From the NCBI RefSeq assembly GCF_037392515.1, contig NC_090280.1:28587118-28651117 (forward strand): a DNA stretch of 64,000 bases, given 5' to 3'. Numbering within the stretch: the stretch's first letter is position 1; every line of letters begins with the position of its first letter. A program made the position numbers and the translations under genes. The notes under the pieces were generated by a model. That model was not told the origin of the DNA. It made no database searches and saw nothing but the letters and a program-made list of their open reading frames with translations. This stretch comes from Haliotis asinina (taxonomy: Eukaryota > Mollusca > Gastropoda > Lepetellida > Haliotidae). Shown piece after piece: positions 22,935 through 35,463 of the stretch.

Positions 22935-23887
22935 TCAGCATGGATCGTCCTCCCTGTACGGCCTGGCAACAATGTGTTGTTTGGACACATACTTCACGAT
23001 ATGTATATTGTCTCCATCACAAGCCAGATTTAGAATGTTATCACCAGCATCGTTCCTAACTGTTAAATCAGCCCCATGCGCAACAAGTAAGAAAAAAATG
23101 TCCTCATTTCCCTCACGTGCTGCCATCATTGCTGGTGTGCAGTCGTCCCCATCGCGGCTGTTGATATCCACATGACTGTGTGTCAGGAGGTACTCTATTA
23201 TTTCAATATGTTCCCATTCACAAGCCACGTGAAGGATGGTTTCTCCGTCTTCACGTTCAAGGGACAGATCTGCTCCTGCTTCTACGAGAATTTCCAGAAC
23301 ATCCATATTTCCATTACTGGCTGGGATCATTGCTGGTGTCTGACCGTTGATGTCTTGACTGTCAATGTCCACAATGTCCTGATTCAGGATGTACTTGATT
23401 ATTTCAATATTGCCCCCTTCACATGCCATGTGAAGGATTGTTTCATGATAGGCATTAATCAGAGACAGATCTGCTTTTGCTTTCAGAAGTAAATCAAACA
23501 CGGCTTTTCCTGTGTATATAGCTGCTTTCATTACTGGCGTTTGACTGTCCGTGTCTCGACTGTTGATGCCCACGATATTCTGTGCGAGGACATACTGTAC
23601 TATTTCAACACTTCCCCCAATAGAAGCTAAATGAAGAATGTTCCCATCGTCATCATCCACGAAAGACAGGTTTGCACCTTCACGGACAAGTAGGTCAAAC
23701 ACTTCTGTGTGTCCCCCCTTTGCTGCATGCATTACCGGCGTCATGTTGTCCTTCCCCCTTGTGTTGATATTTGTCCTGTCATCAGATAAAATGGACTTGA
23801 CTCGGGCCAAATCTCCAACCATGCAGGCATGGATGAGAGTGGTGTTTAATTCGGTATACATTGGTGTCTGATTCCTGGAAGGTTTCT
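22935..23887 (-). CDS. ankyrin-repeat gene A, 3' terminal exon
   Basis: This large exon encodes about nine ankyrin repeats (33-residue units with TPVMHAAKGGH, ILHLASIGGS and ILHMACEGGN helices), ending PYREDDPC and stop at 22935. Ankyrin repeats bind other proteins; the partner is unknown. The open frame extends upstream to an ATG at 23909, but a pyrimidine tract and TTCTTCAG acceptor at 23888-23900 give an exon start at 23887, as in gene B. The split GAG codon is compatible with the phase-1 donor of the upstream 85-nt exon. Alternative: a short intronless protein starting at 23909 (324 residues). It is shorter than the gene B exon (about nine against nineteen repeats). Confidence 0.85.
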
Positions 23888-24025
23888 CTGAAGAAAGACA
23901 TACGCTCATTAGATAGGATCTAAAAATGAATATCCTGGAAAATGTGTAGCGTATGTGTTAAAACATACATTTCCATCTTCAACGACTCGATTATAGTTCC
24001 AAAGAAACATGAATGAAATTTAGAA

Positions 24026-24100
24026 TGAGTGAGTGAGTTTAGTTATACACCAGTACTAGCAAAATTTCAGGAACATCACGTTGGGGAACATCAAAAATTG
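24026..24100 (-). mobile_element. SINE 3' tail fragment
   Basis: It begins GAGTGAGTGAGTTTAGTTATAC on the plus strand, the reverse complement of a mollusc SINE end. It lies in the intron of gene A, and the tRNA-like head is not attached. Confidence 0.6.
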
Positions 24101-24187
24101 CCTTCACACATTCTATCCATATATGGTCTTTGGCGTAACGAACGAGCACTTTTATCACCAGTCTACCCCCAAGTCCAAATGTATACC

Positions 24188-24335
24188 GAAATGAGGAGTG
24201 GTGAGGTAGTCCAGTGGTTAGAGCGTTCGATTCCCCACTTGGATACAATGCGTGAAGCCCATTTCTTGTGTCCCCTGTCCTGATATTGGTGGTGTGTTGC
24301 TGAAAACATCGGAAAACGAAACCCACTCACTTGCG
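24188..24335 (+). mobile_element. tRNA-derived SINE, damaged head
   Basis: A box A-like segment (TAGTCCAGTGGTTAGAGCG, near 24210) joins directly to a box B-like segment (GTTCGATTCCCC), so the anticodon region is deleted. The body GAAGCCCATTTCTTGTGTCCCC and the end ACGAAACCCACTCACT follow. The layout and sequence agree with the tRNA-derived SINE I know from abalone. It is too damaged to be a functional tRNA gene. Confidence 0.75.
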
Positions 24336-25158
24336 AAAAAGAAACGACCATAAGCTCATATGCATTTAACGACTACACTAAGCATCGTTACACTTTCACC
24401 ATATGTGATCATGTCAGCTGATGTTCACTGTCATAAAGGGGGTAGATTCCAAAACCTTTGAAGCATTATCTATTTCCAATTTAAGAATTTCGTTTTGACT
24501 CATATCAAGGACAACCATTCATCCCAACTGTAGGGGTGGATGCTTCAAACCAAGTTAAATCTAGCGGACATAGCATCAACAATACACGTCCTAGCTTGTC
24601 CACTTCCGTTTCGCCCGTAATCCCCAGTACTTTCTCTTCTACTGTCCACGCTATCCACATAATTGTCAGGTCTTTTCCATATTGGGAAGAGTAGTGTGGT
24701 TACCAACAATTACTTCCATGAATAGTGTTAGCGGCGACGAAGCTTCGCGATTTCACTCTTTGAATTGTCATACATTAGTGGAGATTAGCAAGTCCCTGGA
24801 GAAATATCAAATAATTCTACTTGTTCACAGAATATACTGTATTTTTGTGATATATTTATGATACTTGTTTCAGATACAAGCATACCGGTTCTTGAAATAT
24901 AACATTTATGTTTTTGAAAATGTGTTATTTTGTTCATCACAACCCTGAACCTGAACGGGATTCCAAGCAATTTCGAGGGGGTAATACTACTTTACACTTA
25001 TCAGTCGTGCTAGAATGAAGACACAGCCATTCTGATTTCCATTTTGCGATTCTTTACGGAAAAAATTGAAAACAAAATTGACCGCAAAACTAAAAACAGA
25101 GTAGCTCTATACTTTAACTAGTGACCCGTGAATTGATCTTCAGGACTAATGTGGATAC

Positions 25159-25243
25159 CTTTCACACACTCAGTTTTGCCAGTTCGAGTCTTCAGACACC
25201 TCATGTTTTGGCAAGTCTTCAATTGACAGGAGCCAGCTCGGAC
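25159..25243 (-). CDS. gene A exon 2, short cysteine-rich module
   Basis: This 85-nt exon is flanked by an acceptor (TTTTAG at 25244-25249) and a donor (GTATCC at 25158-25153). It encodes VRAGSCQLKTCQNMRCLKTR then TGKTECVK, with four cysteines spaced like half of an EGF-type module. It enters in phase 0 and leaves in phase 1, matching exon 1 and the ankyrin exon. The gene B exon at 59002-59086 has identical length and phases and differs at only a few positions. It was too short to appear as a long open frame and was found by comparing the two loci. Confidence 0.8.
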
Positions 25244-25488
25244 CTAAAACAGAAGCATGTTCGATCGTCTTGATCTTATTGTACTATCCACATCTTTGTA
25301 TGTATAGACAACATGTTTACACCTGCTAATTCAGATGCTCGAACTCCCGTTATGCAGATACAGAGAATGATGATAATGGACGATTCCACTGCATCATGCC
25401 CAACCATTAACGTCTAAACGGACGCAGTTTTATATCTTTTTCAAGTCTTTTTGAGAAAAAGTGAACATTTCCTCGCAGCGTACTGACA

Positions 25489-25660
25489 TAACTATGGAAC
25501 GTAGTAGGGCCACGATGAAAAACTTTTTTGGTGGCTGTCAATATCGCCTACGCAGACCATATGATCATCTGCGTAGGAGTTGGTACCTCCATCGTAGGAC
25601 TTATTATCTCCTACGTGCGACGCACATCTGTTCTTTCCTGTGTAATCTAAAAGTCCGTTG
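25489..25660. repeat. end of a long-TIR transposon family, with a hairpin
   Basis: Starts near GGGCCACGATGAAAAA, then carries CTACG-type iterated motifs. It resembles the left end of the element at 27780 and the reversed right end at 39830. A perfect 10-bp inverted repeat (CCTACGCAGA and TCTGCGTAGG, 25547-25578) forms a hairpin. A partner end was not found nearby. Confidence 0.6.
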
Positions 25661-26439
25661 TGGGCTAATTTAGGGAGATGTTGTTAGCGCAAATGAAGAA
25701 CTCCACCCTGTATTTCAAACAACAGAGGTATTATCAAGGATTATAATGCTGATGCATTTTGCGGGCACACCTTCACCACAGGTGACATCCAGGCCTCGGA
25801 GATGGCATGATTTAATATGTCCATTGTAGTAAGTTCTGTGACACAACAACTGATTTAACATATTAAGTTCGCTTTTAAGGGTTTTGGAACAACTGTACAC
25901 TTGATATGTAGGACTGCCTAACTTTGCGTGAGAAATGGAAGAATATGCATATTCCAATTCTGTGAAACGTGAGAACATTAGCATAGATTTCAACAACAGG
26001 TAAGCCTCCTGTGATTATTCAACTAACAGATTTGATAGCCAAATGATAGATTTTGGCAGCAGCCAGCAGTGAAACTTGTATCATATCATGATGTAACAAG
26101 TTTACGTTCTGCAACAGCTTTAGCTTAAAACCATGCATTGTGGTTCTTATAACTTGGTAATTTCTGAGCCTGGCATGGCAAGCTTTTCCAGCCACTCTCA
26201 AGAGCATACTTTCTGATGCATACCAATCCACCTGCAAAAGTTGCTCAAGCAGTTTGACTTTCAATGTGTTTAACCTTGTACCTGCACAATACCACAGTTC
26301 TCCAAGAAGTGGTAACGAATCTTCCAAATATATTAATTTGGGGAAGATTAAGAAAGTATGACAGCCTCATTATTCCATGGATATGTCACATCCGATAATA
26401 CAATGTGTAAATGGCTGCTGAATGGATAGCATGCATTCT

Positions 26440-26905
26440 CTGGTGGGCTACCTTTTACGTAAAGGAATAATAAATTCTCACAAGAAATCTTTGGAGATGC
26501 AATGGGTCACATCAGGAAACATGTAAAGCCGATGTGAGAGAAGGGCCCAAACAAGTTCCGTCTGATGTGATGAGATGACGGATGGTGCACATGGAAAGGA
26601 GATGCAAGTTGAAGACTCAGCAGAAGTAATGAAGTCAACAGATCAAATTCTAAATGGCTACTTTTTGACGGACTGTGATATCTTAATTTTGGCATCTCTG
26701 AACTTCATTTCGCAATCAGTCAATGTTTTCATGCATCCGATGATATCATGCTTAGTAGCTTTTGGAAGGATGACATGTATTCCCTGATACCTACCCTTCA
26801 TGTAAAGGAAAAATAAATTCTGGCGAGATATCATTGTTGACGCGATGTACATATGTTGTAAACGCTTAGAGATCATGCGCCCGAAGGGCCACATGAGGAA
26901 ATACA
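26440..26905. repeat. local diverged direct duplication within the gene A 5' intron
   Basis: 26447-26525 and 26782-26900 share TACGTAAAGGAATAATAAATTCT-like and CACATCAGGAAA-like blocks (in the second copy ATGTAAAGGAAAAATAAATTC and CACATGAGGAAA). They are diverged and differ in internal length. No coding function is seen. Confidence 0.45.
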
Positions 26906-26932
26906 ACGTTGATCAAGCTCACATAAACTTAC

Positions 26933-27244
26933 GTCTTCCAAGTCTTTAGATCCAATGAAGTATTGTGTCTCATTTGTAATCGTATCGTGATCCGTTTCTG
27001 ATAGGTGACACGTGAGTGTCGAAATAGTGTATTCAATAGATCGACAGAAGCCATTTTCAACGCATTTGATTTGGCACAATTTGATGCCTATGTCCTTGAA
27101 GACTACCGAACCACTATAAGTCGGCAGTTGATAAGTAGCTACATGAAACATTAGGCACGTTATTAAAGTTAGAAACATGTTCAAATGATCAGCTGAAGAC
27201 CACTTCATCATCCTGCTGGTCACAAAGCTACATGAAAGAATCAA
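26933..27244 (-). CDS. gene A exon 1: signal peptide and PAN/apple-like start
   Basis: The first exon encodes an N-terminal hydrophobic segment (LNMFLTLITCLMFHVA) typical of a signal peptide. A cysteine pattern follows (LCQIKCVENGFCRSIEY, then TCHLSE) resembling a PAN/apple domain, which usually binds proteins or sugars outside cells. The exon ends at a consensus GTAAGT donor (26932-26927) in phase 0. The ATG at 27244 and a second at 27211 (MMKW) both align with methionines in gene B, so the start is ambiguous. The open frame beyond the donor is intron. The inferred protein joins this exon to the cysteine-rich and ankyrin exons. Confidence 0.78.
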
Positions 27245-27779
27245 GTCGATGTGGTTGAACAGGAAAGGATCGTAGCTAACTACGATTAAATATCAGTTTT
27301 ACGACTGTCGTCTTTTTTGTCACATTTGTTTTTCAATCGCATCAGCACTGGATATCAGTTTGGAAGGAAATCAGATACATATCGGTGCTATTTTAGAGAT
27401 ATAAATGGCTGTGTAAAGTAAAAATTCATGAGATACTGTGATTTCTTATCCGGCAGTCTCCTTTTTACGTGTTTGCATTTCAACTATTTTACGATAAAAA
27501 GGCCATATGATGAGAAATATAGATTCTTCTGTAGTTATTTTCAATAGAAGTTGATATGTTTGTTGCACAATGCAATGCTTTGATGCTTTGAAAATGAAGG
27601 TTATACATGTGTATTCATGAATATTATGGCTTTTCAGTTTAACTAGATAAATATTCAGTGAATCATTTGCGATCTTTGAGGCCAGCGTCATGAAGGTTAT
27701 TTTGTTTGTAACCCACCTATATTGTAACCAACACATATTGCGTTCCCGATGACATAATAAAACATCATACAGAAAGCTA

Positions 27780-28041
27780 CGGAATAGTATTAGGGTCACG
27801 GTGAAAAAGTTTTTTGGTGTCACTATCTCCTTCGTAGGACTTAATATCTCTTACGTAGGACTAACTATCTAATACCTAGGACATACTATCTGCCACGTAG
27901 TACTTAATATATCCTTTTGAAGGTTCGGATTATGAAGTGTGGTTATTAAATTGCAAAATGTTTGATTATGCAGGACGTTAGATAGTAGAAATCCACATCA
28001 AGACATATTTATGACACTGACGCAGTGTTCATACACAGTGT

Positions 28042-28092
<51 letters not shown>

Positions 28093-28566
28093 TGGGTTAC
28101 GTTTGGGTGACGTGGACCTTGATCTAATTGCAGTTATGGGTGTTCTCTATCTCATTCTCTCTCACACACACATATACACACTCGCACGCACACACACAGA
28201 CATAGGTGGGGGAAAAGGTTTCTGATAAGAAATTCTCGTTATGGCACGTCCTCCGAGAGTTTTGCTTGTCTTCATATGAGGCTAGGTTGGATCAGATATA
28301 ACGCTCGTTTGCGGTTTATGTTTTCGTAATTGTTTACAAGCTGACTTGACTCTGGTGGAAACGTGTTGCATCCGGCGTAAAGCAATACGGAATTGCAAAA
28401 GATTGTCATTATAGTTGTTTGCATAAGTATAAGGATATAAGTACGCATAGATTGCCACCGACAGACACGTCTGTGCATCGACCTCTGAAATATCCAAAAT
28501 GGAACGAAGTGCAACATGTAACAGTGGAGTAACCGCAACGCGTAACAATAGGGCAAACTGAACGCG
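27780..28566. repeat. left inverted arm of the long-TIR element
   Basis: Reverse complement of 37617-38299 plus 39759-39830, including the block with GAAACGTGTTGCATCCGGCG (28360). Short repeats such as CGTAGGACTTAATATCTC lie near the tip. Open frames here (28272-28614) are mirrored at 37705-37923 and reflect the repeat, not genes. Confidence 0.85.
28042..28094. repeat. (CT)n(GT)n microsatellite
   Basis: An uninterrupted CT run passes into a GT run inside the left inverted arm. The mirrored arm has only a short, degenerate counterpart, so it expanded in this arm. Confidence 0.9.
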
Positions 28567-29189
28567 AGGCAGAAAAGTACAACAGTGAGTGAGTGAGTTA
28601 AAATTTATCGTCACACCGACAATATTTCAGCCATGCTGTGACAAGAACAATTAATTTCATACGTAATAATACACTTAAGAGAACATTAAAATGAAATATA
28701 TGCTTATTGTTAAAATCTGTCAACGAAGGACAGTAAAACAACTAGAATATGACAATTTGAACTAAAACTAGCATGAAAAGTTAAAACTAATATTACCATT
28801 TAGACAATACAACATAAAAACAGGCTATAGATCGCCACCAACTGAAGGTAGATCACCATACTAGAGACCATGGGAACTTACAGTACCTTTGCTACCTGCA
28901 TGGACCCTAACTAGATTTACACCATCCCTTCAACCGCTGGCGAGTGTACAGAATGCTAGCCAAAATTAAAACAAGAATACTTAAAAAAAGTGGTATACTT
29001 AAATTTACATCGAATGTTTTGGGACCTCTGTACCTTCTCAGGAGGACAATAACTGTACAATACTTCAACCCCCTTTAAGGGTACAGCCACCAACAATTCA
29101 AGTTACTAATCTAAACTACCAATCATTAAAATACATCTATTTACAGAACATATTTTTCATAATTTAACCAAGAAATCAATATCCTTTAT

Positions 29190-32100
29190 AAAACCAATAT
29201 TTCAATGAGCACTGACTGTGTTAAAAATATCCTTTATGCTTGACCGTGACTCTCTCATCACAAGGGATACAAACCGGAGGATCCTCACCTCTTAAAAGGT
29301 ATGCATGAGTATATCTTGTATGGTCAATACGACATCGTCGTAAAATACCCTGTTCAAATCTGGACTGACATCCCAAGTAAGTGTAACCATTATACGGTTT
29401 TGTTTCATGTAATTTATAAGATCTAATCGGGGCTATATAATCAGAGTATGGCATAAGAAGTGGTGTCACAGATTTGTTGAGTGCTGCCTTAGCAGCAAGA
29501 TCGGCCGTTGCGTTACCAGAAATGTCTGCGTGGCTGGGTAACCAACAAAAGACGATGTCGTATTGGCCAGTAGAAGGATATTATATAATTCAATAATTTC
29601 TTTAAAAGTGGATGTTTATAAGGCAATTTTTAATAGCCCGAAGGCAAGAAAGAGAGTCGGAAAAGATTACATACTGTTTATGTTTAGGGTGTCTTTGAAT
29701 ATATTTCAGAGCCGTTAATATGGCGTTAGCCTCAGCTGTAAAGATAGAACTATGGTAATCTAGTAATCTGGTAATCTAGACGATATTGTTCTGGATCCAA
29801 TAACAGTGGCACAAGCCACTGCGCCACCGCCCTTGGACCCATCTGTAAATAAGGATTTATAATTGCTATGTTCATGTTTCAGTTGAATATATTCTTGTTT
29901 ATATTGTAATTCATTAGTTTCTGATTTTTTAAATGTAGTTAATGTTAGGTCAATTTGTGGCCTAACCAACTTCGAAGGAAGGAGGGTAGTCTGATCCCCT
30001 CCCCATTTTGAATTAGAAAGAACCTTTAATAAATCGAGTGCCTTTAAGTATTTGGCTTTTAGGGATTTAATATGCGGCAAAACTGTCAAATGTGAATCGA
30101 AAATAAGTCCCAAAAACTTGGCCTCATTGACCGTTTTGATAGGGGTACCACTGAGAAATAGTTCTGGGTCCTTATGGGGTTTGTATGTACGACAGAAGTG
30201 TATACAACTTGATTTTCATTTAGAAAATCTGAAGCCATTTTCAAGACACCATTTATCTATTTTCTTTAACCCCCTGGATGCCACAGGGACATATATATCC
30301 TTCTTCTACATACCTCAACTTGGAAGTCCAATAAAATTCTAAATATACCACGCGTATAAAAATACTTCACAGTTGTGAATTCTGCGGAGAATTCCCAGTT
30401 TCTTGATACCATCCACTATTATCTCAGACCAAGCTAAAGTGCTTAAAATCGCCTTTAAAAATAGACTTCATCGTAAATGTCGTCAACTTTCAAACTGTAC
30501 AAAATCGAGATTCACAGCGTTATTTGCAGTATGTTTTGAAATGTGAAAATCGGATAATTACTGGGAGTAATGAATTTCAAAAACTGCATATTAATGATCA
30601 CTGATATCAAGTTTTCATGTAACCAGAAATGATAATTCTGAAACGTCACCGATGTACCCAGAATCGGTTGGGATGTTTTCGAAAATACACTTACACAAAC
30701 GCCGAAGTGCGCTTTCCGCCATATTGGATAGTGTTTACAAAATCACGTTTCGAGAAGGCCGGTATTGAGACGCCTATTACATCATGTATACTTCATAGTT
30801 AGCTGCGACAAATGCATCATTGAATTCCCCAAGCATCTTAGAATCAAATTACAAGTGGTAATACCACGTGTCTAGACAAAACGAAACAAAATATACTTGG
30901 TATGAAAACGAACGCTGTGCTCGAAAGACAGCGCTTGACTGAAATGTAAACAAAGAAAAATTCCAATTTTACACTGCGTAGCATTTTCGGAAATTTTCCA
31001 ACATAATCGTTGCTAACAATGGCTCAACACGCTTAGTATATTCAGGGGAAGAGTATCGTAGCAAGAAAAAGCAAATTGAAAATAGATACAATGAAAGCAC
31101 TTGGTAATTCATAAGAAACTGTCAAAATTGTTAGTGCAGCGTGACGCCATGACTGACGCAAAATCATGCAGAATGACAACGGTAATTATCGGCATTTCTG
31201 GCTTCTTCCGTCATTTACAATGAAAACGATAATAACATATAACAATACACAGATAGTCAGAATAATTCTGATTACTTACATCTCACATTTATGTACAAAA
31301 GATCCCTGAATCAACCAAAAAGTCCTCGCAAAATCCTGTGTATCCTTCCGCCATTTTGAAAGAAATCGGTCTTCGGTAGTGATGTCACACAACATTGTTG
31401 CACATATTAGGCAATTTCTTTGAGGTGAAGGTCGGTTGAACAAGAGTAAACACAATACCTATACCATTCCGATTGCACTTTTAGTATTGTGATGTATATT
31501 TTTTCATGAAATTGATTTCAGTATATACATATATCCATGTTCAACACCATATCATGTGTGGATATAAGGTATGCGTTTTTATTCTTTGAAAGCTTTTGAT
31601 TGTTTGAATAATATTTACATGGGAAATTGACTCAGTAAGTGTACTATACCACATTTTAAGCCTCTACACAAGTGTTGGAAGATCCCATGTAGCCATTACT
31701 GCAACATGTGCTTTAGGTCCCGTGATGTGCAATGTTCAATACGTTCTGACAAATATTGCATTTTCATATGAACAGGTTGAAAAACAGCGATTTATTTCCA
31801 ACTTATAAGTAAAACGGATACTATTAATGAAAATGATTTTATTTTATGAAATGTAGGGGCACACATACTAGTATTTAAAGGAAATGTCTTGTTCATTGTA
31901 TTGGTTTGTGTCGTTTTTATAGACAAAACAATTATGAATATTAAATGACCAGGTGCGAGCTTGTCAAAAACGTTTAATGATTCATTATCATTTTTTTTCG
32001 ATAATAAAGTCAATTCAAATTTGATTAAAATATATCTGATGGCAGAATATCTAACTCAAACAATATTTTTGTATGAAAATTGTTAAAAAAATGTAAACCA

Positions 32101-35100
32101 GGTCATGTCTTAATTTGGACAAGCCTTACGTCCATATTTTAATACTTCTGTACTGGAAAAGCGATCTCTTTGTACCTTTCATTGTATACTTATGAAGGGA
32201 ACTAATTTCATAATCATAAGAAGAAAAGTCTATTTCCTAAATGAATACCGAATGAATACTCAGGTGTTGTGAAATCTTCATTTACGCTAAATTGATGCTA
32301 GGCAGGTGTGCGTGTTGCTCACAATAGGATATGTAGTAAAACCGTGTAATTGTTGATATATTCAGGACACCATTTCAGTGATAAAACCATTCATTATATA
32401 TTTTGGCTAAAAAGTGTTGAATTCTGACACAGAAGCCGAGATCTTTTACACATTGAGTGGAAATTAGGTTAGATATATACTAATCAGCAACCAGAGTCGT
32501 CTTTTTCCGACGTCACAAAATGCACAAAACATGCCGTGACGTCAACTAAAATGTCGCATTATTTTCAGTTATTTCATTACATTTGAAAATGTGGCTGTTA
32601 CTCCGTTAATAATGATGGAAAATTAATAAAAATACATCTACACAAACAGGAGAATATGGAAATCTAAGAACTAAAATATGTATCGGATAGGGAAATCCAA
32701 ATCACTATTACCTGCTTTTTGATGTAGTACACTGGCACCTTTTCTTACAAATTGTGAAACTACCAAAAGGTATCATCTCACATCGGGGAAATTTGTATTG
32801 GAATAGTTTGGTTCACTGTGAATAAAACATAACGAAAATATACTGTCGGTATCCACAGCAAATTATCTCCATGTGATCGGAGTTACATTGACCTAATGTA
32901 AACCATAGCTGAGTTATGCCCCCATATCTTTATACGTGCATGACCTCTCTGTCGACGTTTGACGTCACAGAAGAAAATCGATTTTTGACATTTATTGCAG
33001 GTCATTTTTGATTTTGTGAGTATGACGTTATGCGTTAGTACATGCATCCATTTCATATACACTTATGTCGTTCAGATATCACGCTGTATTTTCCTCGCTC
33101 ACACTTTCCGTTAAGATGCCAAATTAAAAAAAATCGTAGCAGAGTGCTTTTATGGGTGCACGATAAAAAACGGAGAAATTTACTGTTTTTCAACACACAC
33201 AAAAGTTTTGGACAACTTTAGCACTGTCAATTTCCCAAACCCCTGAGGTAGCCGCAGTTATATTTATACCAACGGATAGGAAATTAAATATTCTACATTT
33301 CTGTGCAATTGTATAGCCGTACGCAGATCCAGTACCACGCGAGCGCAATTCTCGCACAACGTTCACTTTTCAAACCTTTCGAAAATGTGCGCCTGAAAAA
33401 AACTCGGCATCCAGGGGGTTAAACACAACTGTAGTTGCCGTTCATTAGTATGCATATTTTTACCACGACAAGAAATATTAAACTCATCCACAAATAACGA
33501 CCCATCTATTAGATCGTGTAAAACTTTGGGTAAACTGTTGATCTTTATGCTAAAAAGAGTGACAAACAAAATACTGCCTTGTGGAACACCTTGATCCTGA
33601 TTGTAATGATCAGACAGGGTAGAACGCACACGGACCTGGAACTGTCTTTTAAAACGTTGGCTACAAATTCAGGCAAACGACCTCGCAAGCCGAAGTCATG
33701 TCAATCTCTTCAAATGCCATATTTCCAGGTTGTGTCATATGCTTTTTCGAGATAAAAAAAGATAGACACAGCATGTTGTTTATTAATCAGTGCGTTTTTA
33801 ACAAATGATTCTAAACGCACTAAGTGATCGACAGTACGTCTGTTTTTACGGAAACCACATCTGTTATGAGTTTATTTGTTTCCAAGTACCAAACAAGTCG
33901 ATTATCTATCATGCGTTCCATGGTTTTGAAAACACAGCTACTTAATGTAATCCGACGATAACTGGATGGATCCGTATGATCACGTCCAGGTTTAAGTATT
34001 GGTACTACTATAGCATCATGCCATGAAGAAGGAAATTTCCCGGAAGTCCAAATATCATGAAATATATAAGAGCGTCTCTAAACAGGACTCTGGTAAGTGC
34101 TTCAGGAGTTGATAACGTATGTTATCAGCTCCAGTAGCAGTGTCGTGAGCTTGATCAAGAGCTGCATGGAGTTAATGAATAGAAAATGTTTCATTATAAT
34201 CTTCCCCATTATCTGAATTGAAATTAATAGTTTTCTCTTTTGTTGTTTTTGATACTGCTGGAAGTTAAGTACGTAATTAGAAGAGGAAGAGGGTTTAGCA
34301 AGGGTTTCGCCTAGTTTATTTGCGATATCTGATTTATCAGTAAGTAATTGATCTCCATGTTTAAGATGATGGACGGTAGATTTAGTACCTTTACCTTTAA
34401 TTTTCTGGACCATGTTTCTTACTTTTGCACATGGGTGTCCTAGAATATATTTTTGATACATATTTGGGATACAATTTTAACTTTATTCAAATTATGCACC
34501 ATAGGATTGCGACGGAAATAATGTTCTGCATTTTTCCTTGCCTTCCTAGCTTGATTGCGCTCATCGTTGAACCATGGTTTTCGAATATGTGGAACTGCAG
34601 AGGAATTTGGTATACACTCATCAGCTATGGAATTCAATTCATCAGAAAAGTATTTCACAGCATCAGAAACGTCAATAAAACGTACAGGTTTAAGTTTTTC
34701 AGCACACAGTGTTTCATATAAAGCCCAGTTTGCCTTTTTGAAATTCCGCCTTGATGATGGAGGAACATCAAATGGAGTTACAGATTTTAGTATAGTAGGA
34801 AAATGGTCACTTCCACAGAGGTCATCGTGAACTGACCTTTCGAATTAATTTAGTAGTTCTGAATTTGTCAGTGACTAGTCGAGAGCAGAAAAGGTCAATT
34901 TACCAGGGTGTAAATATGTGATGGAACCATCATTATAAATACATAAATCATTGTCAGAACAAAAGTCCTCCAACAATTTACCTTTAGTGTTTGTAGTTAC
35001 ACTACCTCAGAATGGGTTGTGACCATTTAAATCTCCCATTATAATACAGAGCTTCGGGAGTTGGTCATGTAAAGTTTGAAGATCAGTTTTGGCAAACGTC

Positions 35101-35410
35101 GAAGACCGAGAGATATAGAGTGAGCATAGTGTGAACGCTACATGTAAAGTAATTCTCACTGCAACAGCCTGCTAATTAGTAATAAGTCAAACAGGGCTAT
35201 GTATAACATTTTGTTTGACTAGAATGGATGATCCGCCAGTGGCCCTATCACCCAGAGGTGAAAAGCAATGATATGCATTAAAATGACGAAGGTCAAATGT
35301 ATCTGTTTGTTTTAAATATGTCTCTTGTAGACATATCGCTGAATGTGTAAAATCTTGGACTAATAGCTGTAATTCATGTAAATTAGTCCTCAATCCTCTG
35401 CAGTTCCACT
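29190..35410 (-). pseudogene. LINE ORF2 remnant of copy 3, interrupted
   Basis: Minus-strand pieces in order: endonuclease start (35187-35393, LQETYLKQTDTFDLRH), GSDHFPT region near 34800, linker (34440-34658), RT start (34102-34461), the VPQGSIL segment (33363-33629), then the piggyBac-like insertion, RT thumb (29990-30113, KSLKAKYLKALDLLKV), RNase H (LFTDGSKGGGAVACATV, near 29840) and a C-terminal piece (29221-29469). Multiple frame changes and two deletions make it inactive. Confidence 0.9.
30270..33418. mobile_element. piggyBac-like non-autonomous transposon with TTAA target
   Basis: A 3,149-bp block has perfect 13-bp inverted ends CCCCCTGGATGCC and is flanked by TTAA on both sides (30266-30269, 33419-33422). 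The LINE sequence is continuous across it: uninterrupted copies read TTTAAACACAACTG at this point (for example 48045-48060). TTAA duplication and ends starting with CCC are hallmarks of the piggyBac superfamily. No transposase frame is present; the longest open frames are short and unrelated. The interior is AT-rich and unrecognised. Confidence 0.9.
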
Positions 35411-35463
35411 GTACAATATTATTGGAATCTTTTAGGGGGATTTATTGGGGATCTACCCCGCAC

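Noticed and set aside
24188-24335. tRNA gene
   Set aside because: Box A and box B are adjacent with the anticodon arm missing, and the SINE body follows; it is a SINE head.
28025-28225. 66-residue frame with a Leu/Ser run
   Set aside because: Created by the CT/GT microsatellite.
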